Below the pieces are notes generated by a model. It had not been told where the DNA came from. It ran no database searches and worked only from the letters and a program-made list of their open reading frames with translations. A stretch of DNA of 64,000 nucleotides. Origin: Oceanobacillus senegalensis. GTDB taxonomy: Bacteria > Bacillota > Bacilli > Bacillales > Amphibacillaceae. A program made the translations under genes and the position numbers. The stretch lies in the NCBI RefSeq assembly GCF_900176885.1, contig NZ_LT839648.1, positions 1,627,758-1,691,757 on the forward strand. Reading direction: 5' to 3'. The first letter of the stretch is position 1, and every line of letters begins with the position of its first letter. This document shows, piece by piece, positions 27,375 through 36,004 of the stretch.

Positions 27375-27525
27375 GGGTCAGGTTCTTTCTCCCACCATCA
27401 TGAGATTTACCTGACCCTTCCATGTCCTCAGGTTAAGGGGAAGTAATACCCCACCTCAGGAAAAACGAGTTTTTTAGATGGGGGAGGGCCTTGTGTCATA
27501 CCCTTGTGGTATAAACTCCCCCCAT
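27375..27525. repeat. Hairpin-rich intergenic segment
   Basis: Two strong inverted repeats: GGGTCAGGT (27375-27383)/ACCTGACCC (27409-27417) with a 25-nt loop, and ATGGGGGAG (27478-27486)/CTCCCCCCAT (27516-27525), the latter enclosing an inner ATACC/GGTAT stem. CCTCAGG also occurs twice in direct orientation (27426-27432 and 27454-27460). G/C content is well above the flanks. No T-run fits a simple terminator. The gap 27339-27585 holds no gene. Confidence 0.5.
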
Positions 27526-27585
27526 ACCCTATTCCAAGGGTAGTAATCACGCTTTATAACCTTTTTTAATCCTGTTAATGTTCCA

Positions 27586-30500
27586 TCAAGAAGGATGTTC
27601 CACAAAGTTACGCTCAATGCCTAATTCATCCAACTTCTTCCAAAGACTTGTCATTGTTTTTACTCTATCCAAATAAAACTCTCTACCTCGTACTCGCCAA
27701 AACTTCCAACCTGCGCGCTCTAGCGTTTCCTGTCGTTGCATATCCTCTTCAAATTTTTCAGGTCCATGCCATTTTTCACCATCACATTCAACAGCTAAGC
27801 GATCACGCATCCCTTCCACAACTAAATCAATCCTATACCTTCCAACCTTGACTTGAGGGGTTACCTTATATCCCTTTGCCAGAATCATTCGGAGAACATC
27901 TACCTCAAATGGAGATTCACATTTTTCTTCCAGATTTTCGACTTCTTCATTTAATCTAGTTGGATTTTTACAGTAACTTAGTAAACGGTAACGCAAGTCA
28001 ATCGGATTTAAGTCTTCTAGGTCGACAGAATGATATAATCTCATTTGGTTTTTTGCACGGCTAGCAGCAACATTGAAGCGTTGTTTATCTGTTATTTTTG
28101 TTCTTGCCGTAATCTTACGATTAGGAGCAATGACCATGGATAAAAAAATTATATCCCTTTCATCCCCTTGTAGTGTATAAGCATCTCCACAAATTACCTT
28201 CCGTTTTACAAACTCTCTATCCCCAATTTCTTCACGTATTTTTGTTTCTAACAACCTATGTTGTTTAGAGCCTTGTAACGTAATTACACCAAATGTTTGA
28301 TTGGCATATTTAGAATCATGAATGATCTTTACCATATCCGAAACAATTGCTTCAGCTTCCGGTACATTGACATCTTTATTTTTTGTATCATTATATCCTT
28401 CATGAACTTTAATCGCAGTAACTGGAGGTTCAATTTTCTCCTCTTCCGTTGGCAAGCGTAATGGAATCATTTCTCCTCCATAGCTAAGGTCATTCGAAAA
28501 CTGAATAATCTCTGGTACACAACGAAAATGCTCCCGTAACATTAATTTTCCTTCTTTAGGAAATGTTTGCTCCGCTATTTCATACAGCGAAATATTACCA
28601 TCAAATAAATTCGCGTTGGGAATGGTAGGAAGATATCTCCGTACAAGATCATGAACCTCATTCAACTTAACCCCTATCGATTGAGGACTTATTTGTTCTT
28701 CATCTCCCACTACAATGGACTTCCTTCCTCTCAACAGTACATTGACAGAAAATATATCACATTGACTACTTTCATCAAAAATTACCACATCAAACTTTTC
28801 GTTGGTAACGGGAAAATTTTCTAAGACTTGGTTAACTGGCATAATCCAAACAGGAATGGCGCTTTGTGCTTGCTTCATTGCCTCCCGTGCTCCCTTTAGA
28901 TAAACAGAAGCATATTTACCTGTCCCTTTCCCGAAACGTTTTATATTGGACTTCCAAGCTGACAATGCTCGTTTTTGACTATCCGTAATGCGCTTTACTT
29001 GATTTTTCCAAGTTGATGCAGTGACAAGCTCCTGGATGAGTCGCTGCTGTTCTTTATGCTCTTCTTCTATTCGATTTCTTAACAAAGCAACATTCATATC
29101 TTTCGTTTCATCCATCCATGTTTGGAGTTTCCTAAGTTCAAATGCTTCTTTGTGTTTTTCTGGAATTTCCAATTCTTTACCTACTATCAGCTCAATGGAC
29201 TTACTCGTTAACGGCAATGTTTCACCAAACTGCTGTAATAAAAAGTAAAAACGGTCCACACGTTTCTTTTTGTTTTGTAGGTCCTTTAATGAATGTAATA
29301 ATTGAGACCAACGATTTTCATCTTTACTTTGATGAGCTGAAATAAAATCTTGTAATATTGGATGAAATCTTTTACTGTTTTTCTGTTCTATTAATGTGTG
29401 TAGCTCCATTTTATAGTTTTTTGTCCAATGTTCAGATTGAGTACATTTGATTGCTATTTCGAGTTCATTAGATAAATGTTTATTCTCCTCCATGTCGTAT
29501 AGATCAATGTGACTCATATTGTAGGATTTCATGTTTTCTATAAAAGTTCCCACCTCTTCGACTGCATGTATAACTATTTTTAACCCCTTCATCTTATCCT
29601 CTAATCGATGTGGAAACCTTTTTTCCTTCTTGTTTATAGCTGGATGTCCTATTTCTTCCATGTTACTATTAAATATTCGTGCTGTTTTTTTCTTTAATTC
29701 CTCATTATCTAGAAACATTTCAAGCACTTTCACATCTTCTAACCCTTTAAGTGGTCGGCCATTGATCACTGGAGAATCAAATAAATATTTTGTTTGTTTT
29801 CCTTTAAACATAAAAAATAAGAAATTAGGCTTTTTCCCACTCTCTAAACGCTCTTTAGCAATTTGGAGATCTTCTTTTCGTTCGGATAACGATTTGTTAG
29901 GCAATTCAATTTGATGTGGGACAAGCTGATTATAAGAGTGGAACAATTCCTGCTTCACCTTTTCCATCTCCGTTACAAAGTTTTCCCAACGGGTAGCCCT
30001 AACACCTCCTGCCTTACAATCCTCTATAACATATTTATAATCCTCATTAGCTAATATAGCCACACGGTTTATATTTTCATTAACCATTTGTACCAATTGA
30101 CTAAGCTGGATTTCATCTTTTGGTAGTGCATATTTTTCAATAATCTCATTTCCAGATTCAACATACTTTTCTAACTCTCTTCCTTTAACAAGTAATTGAG
30201 CAAACGAGTTATTGTTACGTATATGGATATCCACTTCTGGTAGTATGTGTTCATTTAGTAATAAATCCTCTTCTGTTAATTGTCCTCTTATCTGCCAAAG
30301 TTCTTGAAATTCAATATCAGTTAATGGAAATGTTGCATCTAGCGTTATATCATCTTGTAGCCATTTATATGGAAGCATGTTTTGAGAGAGGAGCTTAGCA
30401 ATATCATATTTAAGCAGTTTTTTTCCTTTGTATTCCAGTACATTTCCCTCTTTTTTGGCATACTCCTTCAACCGATTTTTAAGCTGAGCTTCTTTTCTTT

Positions 30501-31926
30501 TGCTTGCATCTAGACTAGCCTTATTTCGTGTTATTTCAGTTTCTAATTTTTGTACATTTAATTCACCAAGTTTCTCTCCTATGGTACGTATCGACTCTTC
30601 AATTTCTTGTAAAGACTCTCTTCCTCCGCCTAATACAGGAACACATAAATCCCTAATATCTTCTGGAATTTTATTTTTTAAAACACGTAACGGGCTTTCC
30701 TTTTGACTAGTAATCAAAATCTTTTTTCCTTCCGATAAAAAATGGGACACTAAATTAGCTATTGTATGTGTTTTCCCTGTTCCTGGTGGCCCTTGAACGG
30801 TAACCCCAAACTGTCTTTCCACGCGATTGACAATTTCTTTTTGTTGCTCATTCGACTCTAAAGGAAAATATAGATTATTCTCTCCTAAACTACTGGTACG
30901 TTCATTCTGATCATCTTCTTCCATTAGATGTTCATCTGTTTTATCTCCAATCAAAGACTCAATCGTTTCCGGAAGGTCTACCGTTCCTAAAGGGATACCT
31001 GAAATAATTTGTTCTAAATCATCCCTTAAAACTCTTGTGTTTTTTAATCTAAGTGCGATAACCTCAAAGTCATAAATAACAGGATTATCCCCAACGGTTA
31101 TCTTAGTAGAATTCTGAATGTATCGTCCATTTGCATCAATCAATCGAATAAACTGATTAAAGAAATCAGACAGGTCACCGGTGATTGGTTTATTTTGAAC
31201 TTCACGGATTAATTCACGAACTTGATTTATATTTGGGATTCGAATATTCGTAAACATCTCACGTTCTACAGTTATTTCTTCATCCACCAGTTTTACTTCT
31301 ATAATTCCTCGTTCTGCATCCAATTCTAGTTCGAGTTTACTAGTAAGAAGTGGATGACGAATAGTCTGAACATTTGAATCCGGATGTTTCCAACAAATTA
31401 ATCCGGTTCCATAAATAAGTTCCAACGCTTCTCCTTCTTTTTCGAACCGAGCTATTAACTCAAAGAATTCCTCATATAACCTTAAACCCTTCTTTTTATC
31501 CTTTAAATTTTCCGCCCATTCTTTCCATTTAGAAGACCACACTTGATATACTTCTTTCCTTCTACTATCTTCTTCAAATGATACAAATATCTCATCGTTA
31601 TTTTCATAAGAAGTTTTCTCTGTTATATAGGATGGCGAAAGATTCTCGTTATGAAAATCAAAATCTATCCAATCGACCAATAAATCATTCGGTTTAGGTG
31701 GCATTTTATCCTCTTCCATGATTATCGGTCTATGAATTTCTATTATATTGTCTTCTCCAAGGCATTCTTCTAAAACATTACATCCCTCAAAATTCCTTAT
31801 TTCCTCTAAAGGCCAATTTTTTTCAAACTCTTTATAGTCTCTAGTTACTTTCCCAACCAGATTATTTAGCTGAAGCAAATATTGAAAGAAATTCTTAGCT
31901 TTTTCCGTTCTGACATTCATTACCAC
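27586..31926 (-). CDS. SF1 (Upf1/DNA2-like) helicase with C-terminal Vsr/DUF559-type nuclease domain
   Basis: A 1446-residue helicase-nuclease. Walker A VQGPPGTGKTHT lies near residue 379, motif II VIFDESSQCD near 1045, the following VGDEEQISPQS (motif III), LREHFRCVPEII (motif IV-like) and the C-terminal VAASRAKNQMRL (motif VI). Between motifs I and II is a long helical, coiled-coil-like insertion (about 440-1000). The last ~130 residues form a PD-(D/E)XK nuclease: RYRIDLVVEG, AVECDGEKWHG and WKFWRVRGREFY. A GTG at 31926 is the likely start, with GAGGTG 8 nt upstream. It stands alone, flanked by structured or remnant DNA, which fits a mobile or defence gene. DNA-repair helicase is the alternative. 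Confidence 0.85.
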   Translation of the reverse strand: MVMNVRTEKAKNFFQYLLQLNNLVGKVTRDYKEFEKNWPLEEIRNFEGCNVLEECLGEDNIIEIHRPIIMEEDKMPPKPNDLLVDWIDFDFHNENLSPSYITEKTSYENNDEIFVSFEEDSRRKEVYQVWSSKWKEWAENLKDKKKGLRLYEEFFELIARFEKEGEALELIYGTGLICWKHPDSNVQTIRHPLLTSKLELELDAERGIIEVKLVDEEITVEREMFTNIRIPNINQVRELIREVQNKPITGDLSDFFNQFIRLIDANGRYIQNSTKITVGDNPVIYDFEVIALRLKNTRVLRDDLEQIISGIPLGTVDLPETIESLIGDKTDEHLMEEDDQNERTSSLGENNLYFPLESNEQQKEIVNRVERQFGVTVQGPPGTGKTHTIANLVSHFLSEGKKILITSQKESPLRVLKNKIPEDIRDLCVPVLGGGRESLQEIEESIRTIGEKLGELNVQKLETEITRNKASLDASKRKEAQLKNRLKEYAKKEGNVLEYKGKKLLKYDIAKLLSQNMLPYKWLQDDITLDATFPLTDIEFQELWQIRGQLTEEDLLLNEHILPEVDIHIRNNNSFAQLLVKGRELEKYVESGNEIIEKYALPKDEIQLSQLVQMVNENINRVAILANEDYKYVIEDCKAGGVRATRWENFVTEMEKVKQELFHSYNQLVPHQIELPNKSLSERKEDLQIAKERLESGKKPNFLFFMFKGKQTKYLFDSPVINGRPLKGLEDVKVLEMFLDNEELKKKTARIFNSNMEEIGHPAINKKEKRFPHRLEDKMKGLKIVIHAVEEVGTFIENMKSYNMSHIDLYDMEENKHLSNELEIAIKCTQSEHWTKNYKMELHTLIEQKNSKRFHPILQDFISAHQSKDENRWSQLLHSLKDLQNKKKRVDRFYFLLQQFGETLPLTSKSIELIVGKELEIPEKHKEAFELRKLQTWMDETKDMNVALLRNRIEEEHKEQQRLIQELVTASTWKNQVKRITDSQKRALSAWKSNIKRFGKGTGKYASVYLKGAREAMKQAQSAIPVWIMPVNQVLENFPVTNEKFDVVIFDESSQCDIFSVNVLLRGRKSIVVGDEEQISPQSIGVKLNEVHDLVRRYLPTIPNANLFDGNISLYEIAEQTFPKEGKLMLREHFRCVPEIIQFSNDLSYGGEMIPLRLPTEEEKIEPPVTAIKVHEGYNDTKNKDVNVPEAEAIVSDMVKIIHDSKYANQTFGVITLQGSKQHRLLETKIREEIGDREFVKRKVICGDAYTLQGDERDIIFLSMVIAPNRKITARTKITDKQRFNVAASRAKNQMRLYHSVDLEDLNPIDLRYRLLSYCKNPTRLNEEVENLEEKCESPFEVDVLRMILAKGYKVTPQVKVGRYRIDLVVEGMRDRLAVECDGEKWHGPEKFEEDMQRQETLERAGWKFWRVRGREFYLDRVKTMTSLWKKLDELGIERNFVEHPS

Positions 31927-32152
31927 AAAAATTGCACCTCTTTTTATAAAAAGTTTAACTATAAATAAATATATATGTAGTCATTTCGTTATAGATTCAT
32001 TGAACTATTGGTTTTAAGTATTGGATTATGATTTAGCCAGGTTAACATATAAAATATTTTCTTCAGTAAATTTTTTACGACGATATCATATCTATTATTT
32101 ACAGTAAGAAGAAATTTTAGCCACTAACCATTTACAACAAAGCACTCAAGAA

Positions 32153-32203
32153 ATACAAAACGCAAGAATGCTGGTTTAACAGCATTCTTGCGTTTTAATT
32201 TTG
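32153..32203 (-). terminator. Strong bidirectional hairpin between helicase gene and upstream small gene
   Basis: A perfect 15-bp stem AACGCAAGAATGCTG (32159-32173)/CAGCATTCTTGCGTT (32180-32194), loop GTTTAA, with T-rich flank on the plus side (TTTAATTTT) and TTTTGTATTTC on the minus side. It insulates the helicase gene from the upstream minus-strand gene. Confidence 0.85.
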
Positions 32204-32210
32204 GAGATTT

Positions 32211-32309
32211 TTACTTTAATGTGGTCCTTTCCAACTCTTTGCCGATGTTTAGAAACTTCTTCTCATAATAAACTTGAATATAGGTGTAACTCCCTCTGAC
32301 ATAACGCTT
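32211..32309 (-). pseudogene. Possible protein remnant, about 32 codons without start
   Basis: A minus-strand frame between two stops encodes YTYIQVYYEKKFLNIGKELE within 32 residues, protein-like in composition but lacking a start codon and a ribosome site. It could be the tail of a decayed transposase or other gene. I cannot name a family. Confidence 0.2.
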
Positions 32310-32324
32310 TTAAATCACCACGCA

Positions 32325-32570
32325 TTAGAGACTGATGTCATATTCCTCTTCCAACTTATTATAGATTTCTTTAAGTTTTGGTTTTTTAGCTATTATGGTT
32401 CGCGCACGCTCAGAGAATAGTAGCAATTCTTTATTTTGTTCACCTTCTGGTAATTCTTTTTCTGACAGATATGTCTCATAAAGTGTATTTTCTAGCAATT
32501 GTAAGATAGTATATTGTGTTTTTAGCGCTTGTAATAATAATGCTTCTTTTTCATTGTATTTATTGGACAT
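32325..32570 (-). CDS. Hypothetical protein, 81 residues
   Basis: Small acidic helical protein (EKEALLLQALKTQYTILQLLE at the N-terminus, EIYNKLEEEY at the C-terminus), probably a helical hairpin; no membrane segment or motif. ATG preceded by AAAAGGAG. Monocistronic with the strong hairpin at 32159-32194 downstream. Family not recognised. Confidence 0.65.
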   Translation of the reverse strand: MSNKYNEKEALLLQALKTQYTILQLLENTLYETYLSEKELPEGEQNKELLLFSERARTIIAKKPKLKEIYNKLEEEYDISL

Positions 32571-33112
32571 ACTTGGACTCCTTTTAAATGCGGATTGAAT
32601 TCTTTCTTATCCGTAGCATACGTCACATGCTACAAACAAAACCTTCTTCTATTATACCTATATACTCTTTATTTCACAGTCACCCAAACAACTTCATAAC
32701 ATACTGTTACATATTATTTTATCAAAATTCTAGGCCGGCAATTTTAATAAGGTTATCGAACTTTTCATCCATCGTTACTATATTATATGATTAAGTTTTA
32801 TTACCTTTTGACTGCTCCTTAACCCGCGATCAACTAAGGCTACATAAATCTTAGAAAACATCTCTTGTTGTCAACAAAATTCAACAACTTTAGTAGGATC
32901 TATTTAACAATCCATTTACAAAGTAATATAACGATTCTTGCGCTCCTTCTCTATATACTCCCTTCATTATAGTTTTTAAAGTTCCATTAACCCAGTACTA
33001 AATTACCTGTTTTTGCCATGAACTTGTAAATAGCATGTCATATCTATTCCACACATATGATACATTCCTTTGATATTCTTTAGTAGAAGTCAAATTTGAA
33101 AGGAGATAGAAA
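32571..33112. other. Intergenic region, no supported gene
   Basis: About 540 bp, AT-rich, with divergent promoters required at both ends. A 68-codon plus-strand frame (32588-32794) has no ribosome site and an unlikely composition. I see no repeat or structured RNA. Confidence 0.4.
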
Positions 33113-33544
33113 ATGAATTACAAAAAAATCTTAATAGGTGTAGTTTCTATCGGTACTGCATTGACTTTAGCCGCTTGTGGTGAAGAAACGAACAACGAAG
33201 AGAACATTGAAACTCCAACTGAAACGCCAACTGAAACGCCTGATACGGAGGAAGTGGAACCAGAAAGTCCTGCATCCGGAACAGAGCCTGGATTAGATTC
33301 TGAAGAACCTGGTGCTGGTTCAGAGCCTGGTTCAGATTCTGAAGGACCTGACACTGGTTCAGAACCTGGATTAGATTCCGAAGAGCCTGGTGCTGGTTCA
33401 GAGCCTGGATTAGATTCCGAAGAACCTGATGCTGGTTCAGAGCCTGGATTAGATTCTGAAGGACCTGACACTGGCTCAGAACCTGGATTGGATTCTGAAG
33501 AACCTGATGCTGGTTCAGAGCCTGGATTAGATTCTGAAGAATAA
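33113..33544 (+). CDS. Acidic repeat lipoprotein
   Basis: A 143-residue secreted lipoprotein. Signal peptide with lipobox LTLAAC, lipidated Cys at residue 22. The mature part is a short acidic linker with TPTETPTETP followed by seven units of a 13-residue repeat (consensus GSEPGLDSEEPDA; first and last units 12 residues) from residue 55 to the end, with no folded domain. The net charge is extremely negative. Likely an extended, disordered cell-surface stalk or spacer. AAAGGAG precedes the ATG. A terminator follows 34 nt after the stop. Copy number of the 39-bp DNA repeat probably varies between strains. Confidence 0.8.
   Translation: MNYKKILIGVVSIGTALTLAACGEETNNEENIETPTETPTETPDTEEVEPESPASGTEPGLDSEEPGAGSEPGSDSEGPDTGSEPGLDSEEPGAGSEPGLDSEEPDAGSEPGLDSEGPDTGSEPGLDSEEPDAGSEPGLDSEE
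33275..33541 (+). repeat. 39-bp in-frame tandem repeat
   Basis: Nearly seven copies of a 39-bp unit within the lipoprotein gene, differing mainly by synonymous or D/G, E/G and L/S changes. Units read [S/D/G][x]GSEPGLDSE[E/G]P. Two unit types alternate (DTG, GAG and DAG starts), suggesting duplication of larger blocks. Confidence 0.9.
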
Positions 33545-33577
33545 TATGTACTTAAGTCCCCCCTTTTATAGTATAGA

Positions 33578-33614
33578 AGACTGCCTTCAAGAGTGTTGGC
33601 AGTCTATTTTTTTC
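33578..33614 (+). terminator. Intrinsic terminator of the lipoprotein gene
   Basis: AGACTGCC (33578-33585) / GGCAGTCT (33598-33605), then ATTTTTTTC. Confidence 0.88.
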
Positions 33615-33677
33615 AAAAAATGTTAGTTCCTCACTTTTTTATAGCGATAAAATAGCGAGGGACTAACACCTTTTTTG
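33614..33677 (-). terminator. Intrinsic terminator of the MFS transporter gene
   Basis: GTTAGTTCCTC (33622-33632) pairs with GAGGGACTAAC (33657-33667); on the minus strand it is followed by ATTTTTTG. It could also act on the plus strand (CCTTTTTT). Confidence 0.75.
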
Positions 33678-33723
33678 CATTACTTTAGGAACACCTTCTT
33701 TTTTAAAAATGAGAAAAATTTAT

Positions 33724-35148
33724 TTAAAGTGCTTTCCTCTCTTCCATTGGTTCCGTAATATCTGCTATCACTTGTTCGTTGGTCTTTTCTTTTGGAATCA
33801 TGACTACTATAGCTAATAATGCTATTCCTGCAAAAATTGCATTTGTCATCAATCCTATACTTGCGGCTGCTTCCAAATTACCCGTCATTTCAACTGCACT
33901 ATAGACAGCAACAGATATCGCTAGACCGAACGATCCACCAAGTGTACTAGACATTTTATAAATACCTGCCGCTTCTCCTGCCTTTGCTTCCGGAACATTG
34001 TCTACTGCTGTATCTGTAGATGGTGTCGCGTACATACCGAGTCCAATTCCATACACTGTAAATCCAATAATAACAAACATGGTATACATCGAATTTGGTA
34101 AGTTTGTAAAGCTCATTAATGTAAGTCCCATCATTACTAAAATACTAGCTAAGATCATCGGCTTTCTTGGACCACTTTTTTGTAGTATTTTTTCACCAAC
34201 ACGAATCATCGATAATACAGCTACCAAATATCCTATAGATAATAATCCAGATTGAAACGAACTGTAATCTCTAGCCACTTGGACATATGTATTTGCAACA
34301 ATGAGTGCTCCAGTTACAGCATTTAATAAAAAATTTGACACAGTAGCACCAGTAAAATATTTATTTTTAAATAACGAAATATCAATAAATCCATTAGATT
34401 TTCCATTTACAACTTTAAAAAATGCCCATCCTCCTATGACAGTGACAGCCATTAACGTTAATGAAGTAGGACTTGTCCAACCGAAATCTGCCCCACGTGT
34501 AATGACAACATTTAATGCAACCATCACTAGGATAAAGATAAAAAATCCAGAGAAGTCAAATTTGGATGAACGGCTTTGTTTAGCTTTGCTCTCCGGTACA
34601 TCTCTAATCAAAAACATGGATACCAAGGTTAAAATGATGGAAAAAATGAAAATCCAACGCCAGCCCAAATAAGTAGCAATTAAACCTCCAGCAAATGAAC
34701 AAATTCCCGCGCCTCCCCAAGATCCAAAAGACCAATAGCTTAAGGCTCTTTGACGTTCAGAACCTTTAAAATAGGTCTTCACTAAAGCAATTGTTGCTGG
34801 CATAATACATGCTGCTGAGAAACCTTGAATCACACGCCCAATAATTAAAAGAACCTCTTCCCGTGCAATGACAAGACAAAGTGAACCAATAATATTTAAT
34901 ACTAATCCTGTCATCGTAACTTTCTTACGCCCCATTCGATCGGATAATCCTCCAGCTACTACAACAAGAATGCCTGAAAATAAACCGGTTAAACTTATGG
35001 CTGTATTCAGAATCCCTAGTGATATTCCCATATCTGATTGAACTACGGGCACCACGTTAACCAGTGCCTGTGAAAAAAGCCAATAAGTTAGAACCCCAAG
35101 TACAATTCCTGTTAACATTTTATTATTACCTTTATAGCTTGTTTCCAT
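33724..35148 (-). CDS. MFS transporter, DHA2 (14-TM) type, under glycine riboswitch control
   Basis: A 474-residue major facilitator of the 14-helix DHA2 type normally linked with drug or metabolite efflux. The loop 2-3 motif GGLSDRMGRKKV (about residues 65-76), the motif in TM4 IGRVIQGFSAACIMPATIAL and the TM5 efflux-type motif GSWGGAGICSFAGG (about 141-154) are visible. The start has GGGAGAGG 5 nt upstream. Its leader of about 320 nt contains a tandem glycine riboswitch and a terminator whose 5' arm is shared with the second aptamer's P1 stem, so glycine should turn the gene on. The cargo is therefore likely glycine or a close relative; this is inference from the leader, not from the protein. 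Confidence 0.9.
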   Translation of the reverse strand: METSYKGNNKMLTGIVLGVLTYWLFSQALVNVVPVVQSDMGISLGILNTAISLTGLFSGILVVVAGGLSDRMGRKKVTMTGLVLNIIGSLCLVIAREEVLLIIGRVIQGFSAACIMPATIALVKTYFKGSERQRALSYWSFGSWGGAGICSFAGGLIATYLGWRWIFIFSIILTLVSMFLIRDVPESKAKQSRSSKFDFSGFFIFILVMVALNVVITRGADFGWTSPTSLTLMAVTVIGGWAFFKVVNGKSNGFIDISLFKNKYFTGATVSNFLLNAVTGALIVANTYVQVARDYSSFQSGLLSIGYLVAVLSMIRVGEKILQKSGPRKPMILASILVMMGLTLMSFTNLPNSMYTMFVIIGFTVYGIGLGMYATPSTDTAVDNVPEAKAGEAAGIYKMSSTLGGSFGLAISVAVYSAVEMTGNLEAAASIGLMTNAIFAGIALLAIVVMIPKEKTNEQVIADITEPMEERKAL

Positions 35149-35241
35149 GTAAACCTCTCCCTTTTGTTAACTATCACATAAACATCTTTTTTCCTTCATA
35201 GAAGTTTGTCTAAGTTGGTAAACCTAAGATTTTAGGCATAA

Positions 35242-35292
35242 CAAAAAGGACAGAAAAAGGCAGATTATTACACTCTGCCCCTTTCTGTCCTT
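35242..35292 (-). terminator. Terminator of the glycine riboswitch expression platform
   Basis: Minus strand AGGACAGAAAGGGGCAGA / TCTGCC-TTTTTCTGTCCT with a GTGTAATAA loop, then TTTTTG. The 5' arm contains ACAGAAA, which can alternatively pair with TTTCTG at the start of aptamer 2. Confidence 0.88.
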
Positions 35293-35450
35293 GTACCTGA
35301 GAGTTTTGCTCCTTTGGTGACGTATCAATCCATACGCTCTCTCCAGAAATGTGTCCGGTTGTAGTTTCTTCTACCTGAGAGATTCACTCCAAGGGATTTT
35401 TTGGAGTTTGCTCCTTCGGCGGCATAATAAGCACTCTCCTACAACCGTCA
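35286..35450 (-). promoter_or_regulatory. Tandem glycine riboswitch
   Basis: Two glycine aptamers in series on the minus strand. Aptamer 1 (about 35447-35356) is closed by CGGTTGTAG / CTACAACCG and holds GGAGAGTGC, GCCGCCGAAGGAGCAAACTCC and CTCTCAGGTA. Aptamer 2 (about 35350-35282) holds GGAGAGAGCG, CACCAAAGGAGCAAAA and CTCTCAGGTA, closed by TTTCTG / CAGAAA. A short linker joins them as in gcvT leaders. The closing stem of aptamer 2 overlaps the terminator 5' arm, the arrangement of glycine-activated switches. No gcv genes are present; the target is an MFS transporter. Confidence 0.95.
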
Positions 35451-35474
35451 ACCACCCAAATTATCTATATATTT

Positions 35475-35503
35475 AGATTAATCTTAATTAACAGCAATGT
35501 CAA
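35475..35503 (-). promoter_or_regulatory. Sigma-A promoter of the riboswitch-MFS transcript
   Basis: Minus strand -35 TTGACA (35503-35498), 17-bp spacer, -10 TAATCT (35480-35475). A cre-like sequence with one mismatch lies just upstream (35511-35525). Confidence 0.6.
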
Positions 35504-35656
35504 GAAAAATATTAAGCGTTTTCAAAGAAAAACATTATTTACAAGTACCATCCCGATCACCGTAAGAATAATTTTTTAGAGGCAAACCATAGGAATAAAT
35601 ATGGATTAATTATCATCTATTGTAGAAAGACTATATATTATAAGGAGGTGTGATAA

Positions 35657-35812
35657 ATGAGTAAGGCGGAAAGAGAAATAATCCTTAGAAAAAACAGAAT
35701 ATCCATGTTTAAACATAATGTAGCAATACAAAACCTAAAAAAGGGAATCGAACAGAACGAGGAGGATGTAAAAATACTAAAAGAAAAAGCCAAACTTAGA
35801 GGTTGGCTTTGA
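35657..35812 (+). CDS. Hypothetical small protein, 51 residues
   Basis: A small gene with an ideal AAGGAGGTG site 7 nt before its ATG. The product is a highly charged single helix (KAEREIILRKNRISMF at the start, EQNEEDVKILKEKAKLRGWL at the end), with coiled-coil-like heptads and no membrane segment. A minus-strand frame of similar length over the same DNA has no ribosome site. The AAAGCCAA/TTGGCTTT inverted repeat over its last codons, followed by a T-run at 35823-35829, may be its terminator. Convergent with the coiled-coil gene at 35813. Confidence 0.65.
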   Translation: MSKAEREIILRKNRISMFKHNVAIQNLKKGIEQNEEDVKILKEKAKLRGWL

Positions 35813-36004
35813 TTAATTAGCATTTTTTTGTCTATATTTCTTCTTGTATTCCTCGAATTCTTTCAAATAATCTGCGTTCGTAGACTTTTTGAGTTCTCCT
35901 AAAACTTTTTCGGATTCTTCTAAGCGGCGACGATACTGATTGAGTTTATCTCCTCTTCTACGGTTTTTCAGTTCCTTCATATCATGAACTTTTATCGTAG
36001 TCAT
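35813..36004 (-). CDS. Hypothetical coiled-coil protein, 63 residues
   Basis: Small, highly charged protein with Arg/Lys-rich N-terminal half (ELKNRRRGDKLNQYRRRL) and a Glu/Lys-rich C-terminal helix (EFEEYKKKYRQK). ATG at 36004 with AAAGGGGA upstream is preferred over the in-frame ATG at 36028. It overlaps the end of the 367-residue membrane protein gene by 23 nt, so the two are translated as a pair. Family not recognised. Confidence 0.6.
   Translation of the reverse strand: MTTIKVHDMKELKNRRRGDKLNQYRRRLEESEKVLGELKKSTNADYLKEFEEYKKKYRQKNAN

Noticed and set aside
33118-33471. 117-codon minus-strand Ser/Pro/Gly-rich frame
   Set aside because: Antisense shadow of the 39-bp repeat; the plus strand has signal peptide, lipobox, ribosome site and terminator.
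33275-33541. Regular 39-bp repeats considered as a CRISPR array
   Set aside because: Units are contiguous with no unique spacers and remain in frame within a lipoprotein gene.
35511-35525. Possible CcpA (cre) site upstream of the glycine-riboswitch promoter
   Set aside because: One mismatch at a conserved C; plausible but not strong enough to list as a separate site.
35638-35823. 61-codon hydrophobic minus-strand frame
   Set aside because: No ribosome site; the same DNA on the plus strand encodes a 51-residue protein behind an ideal AAGGAGGTG.
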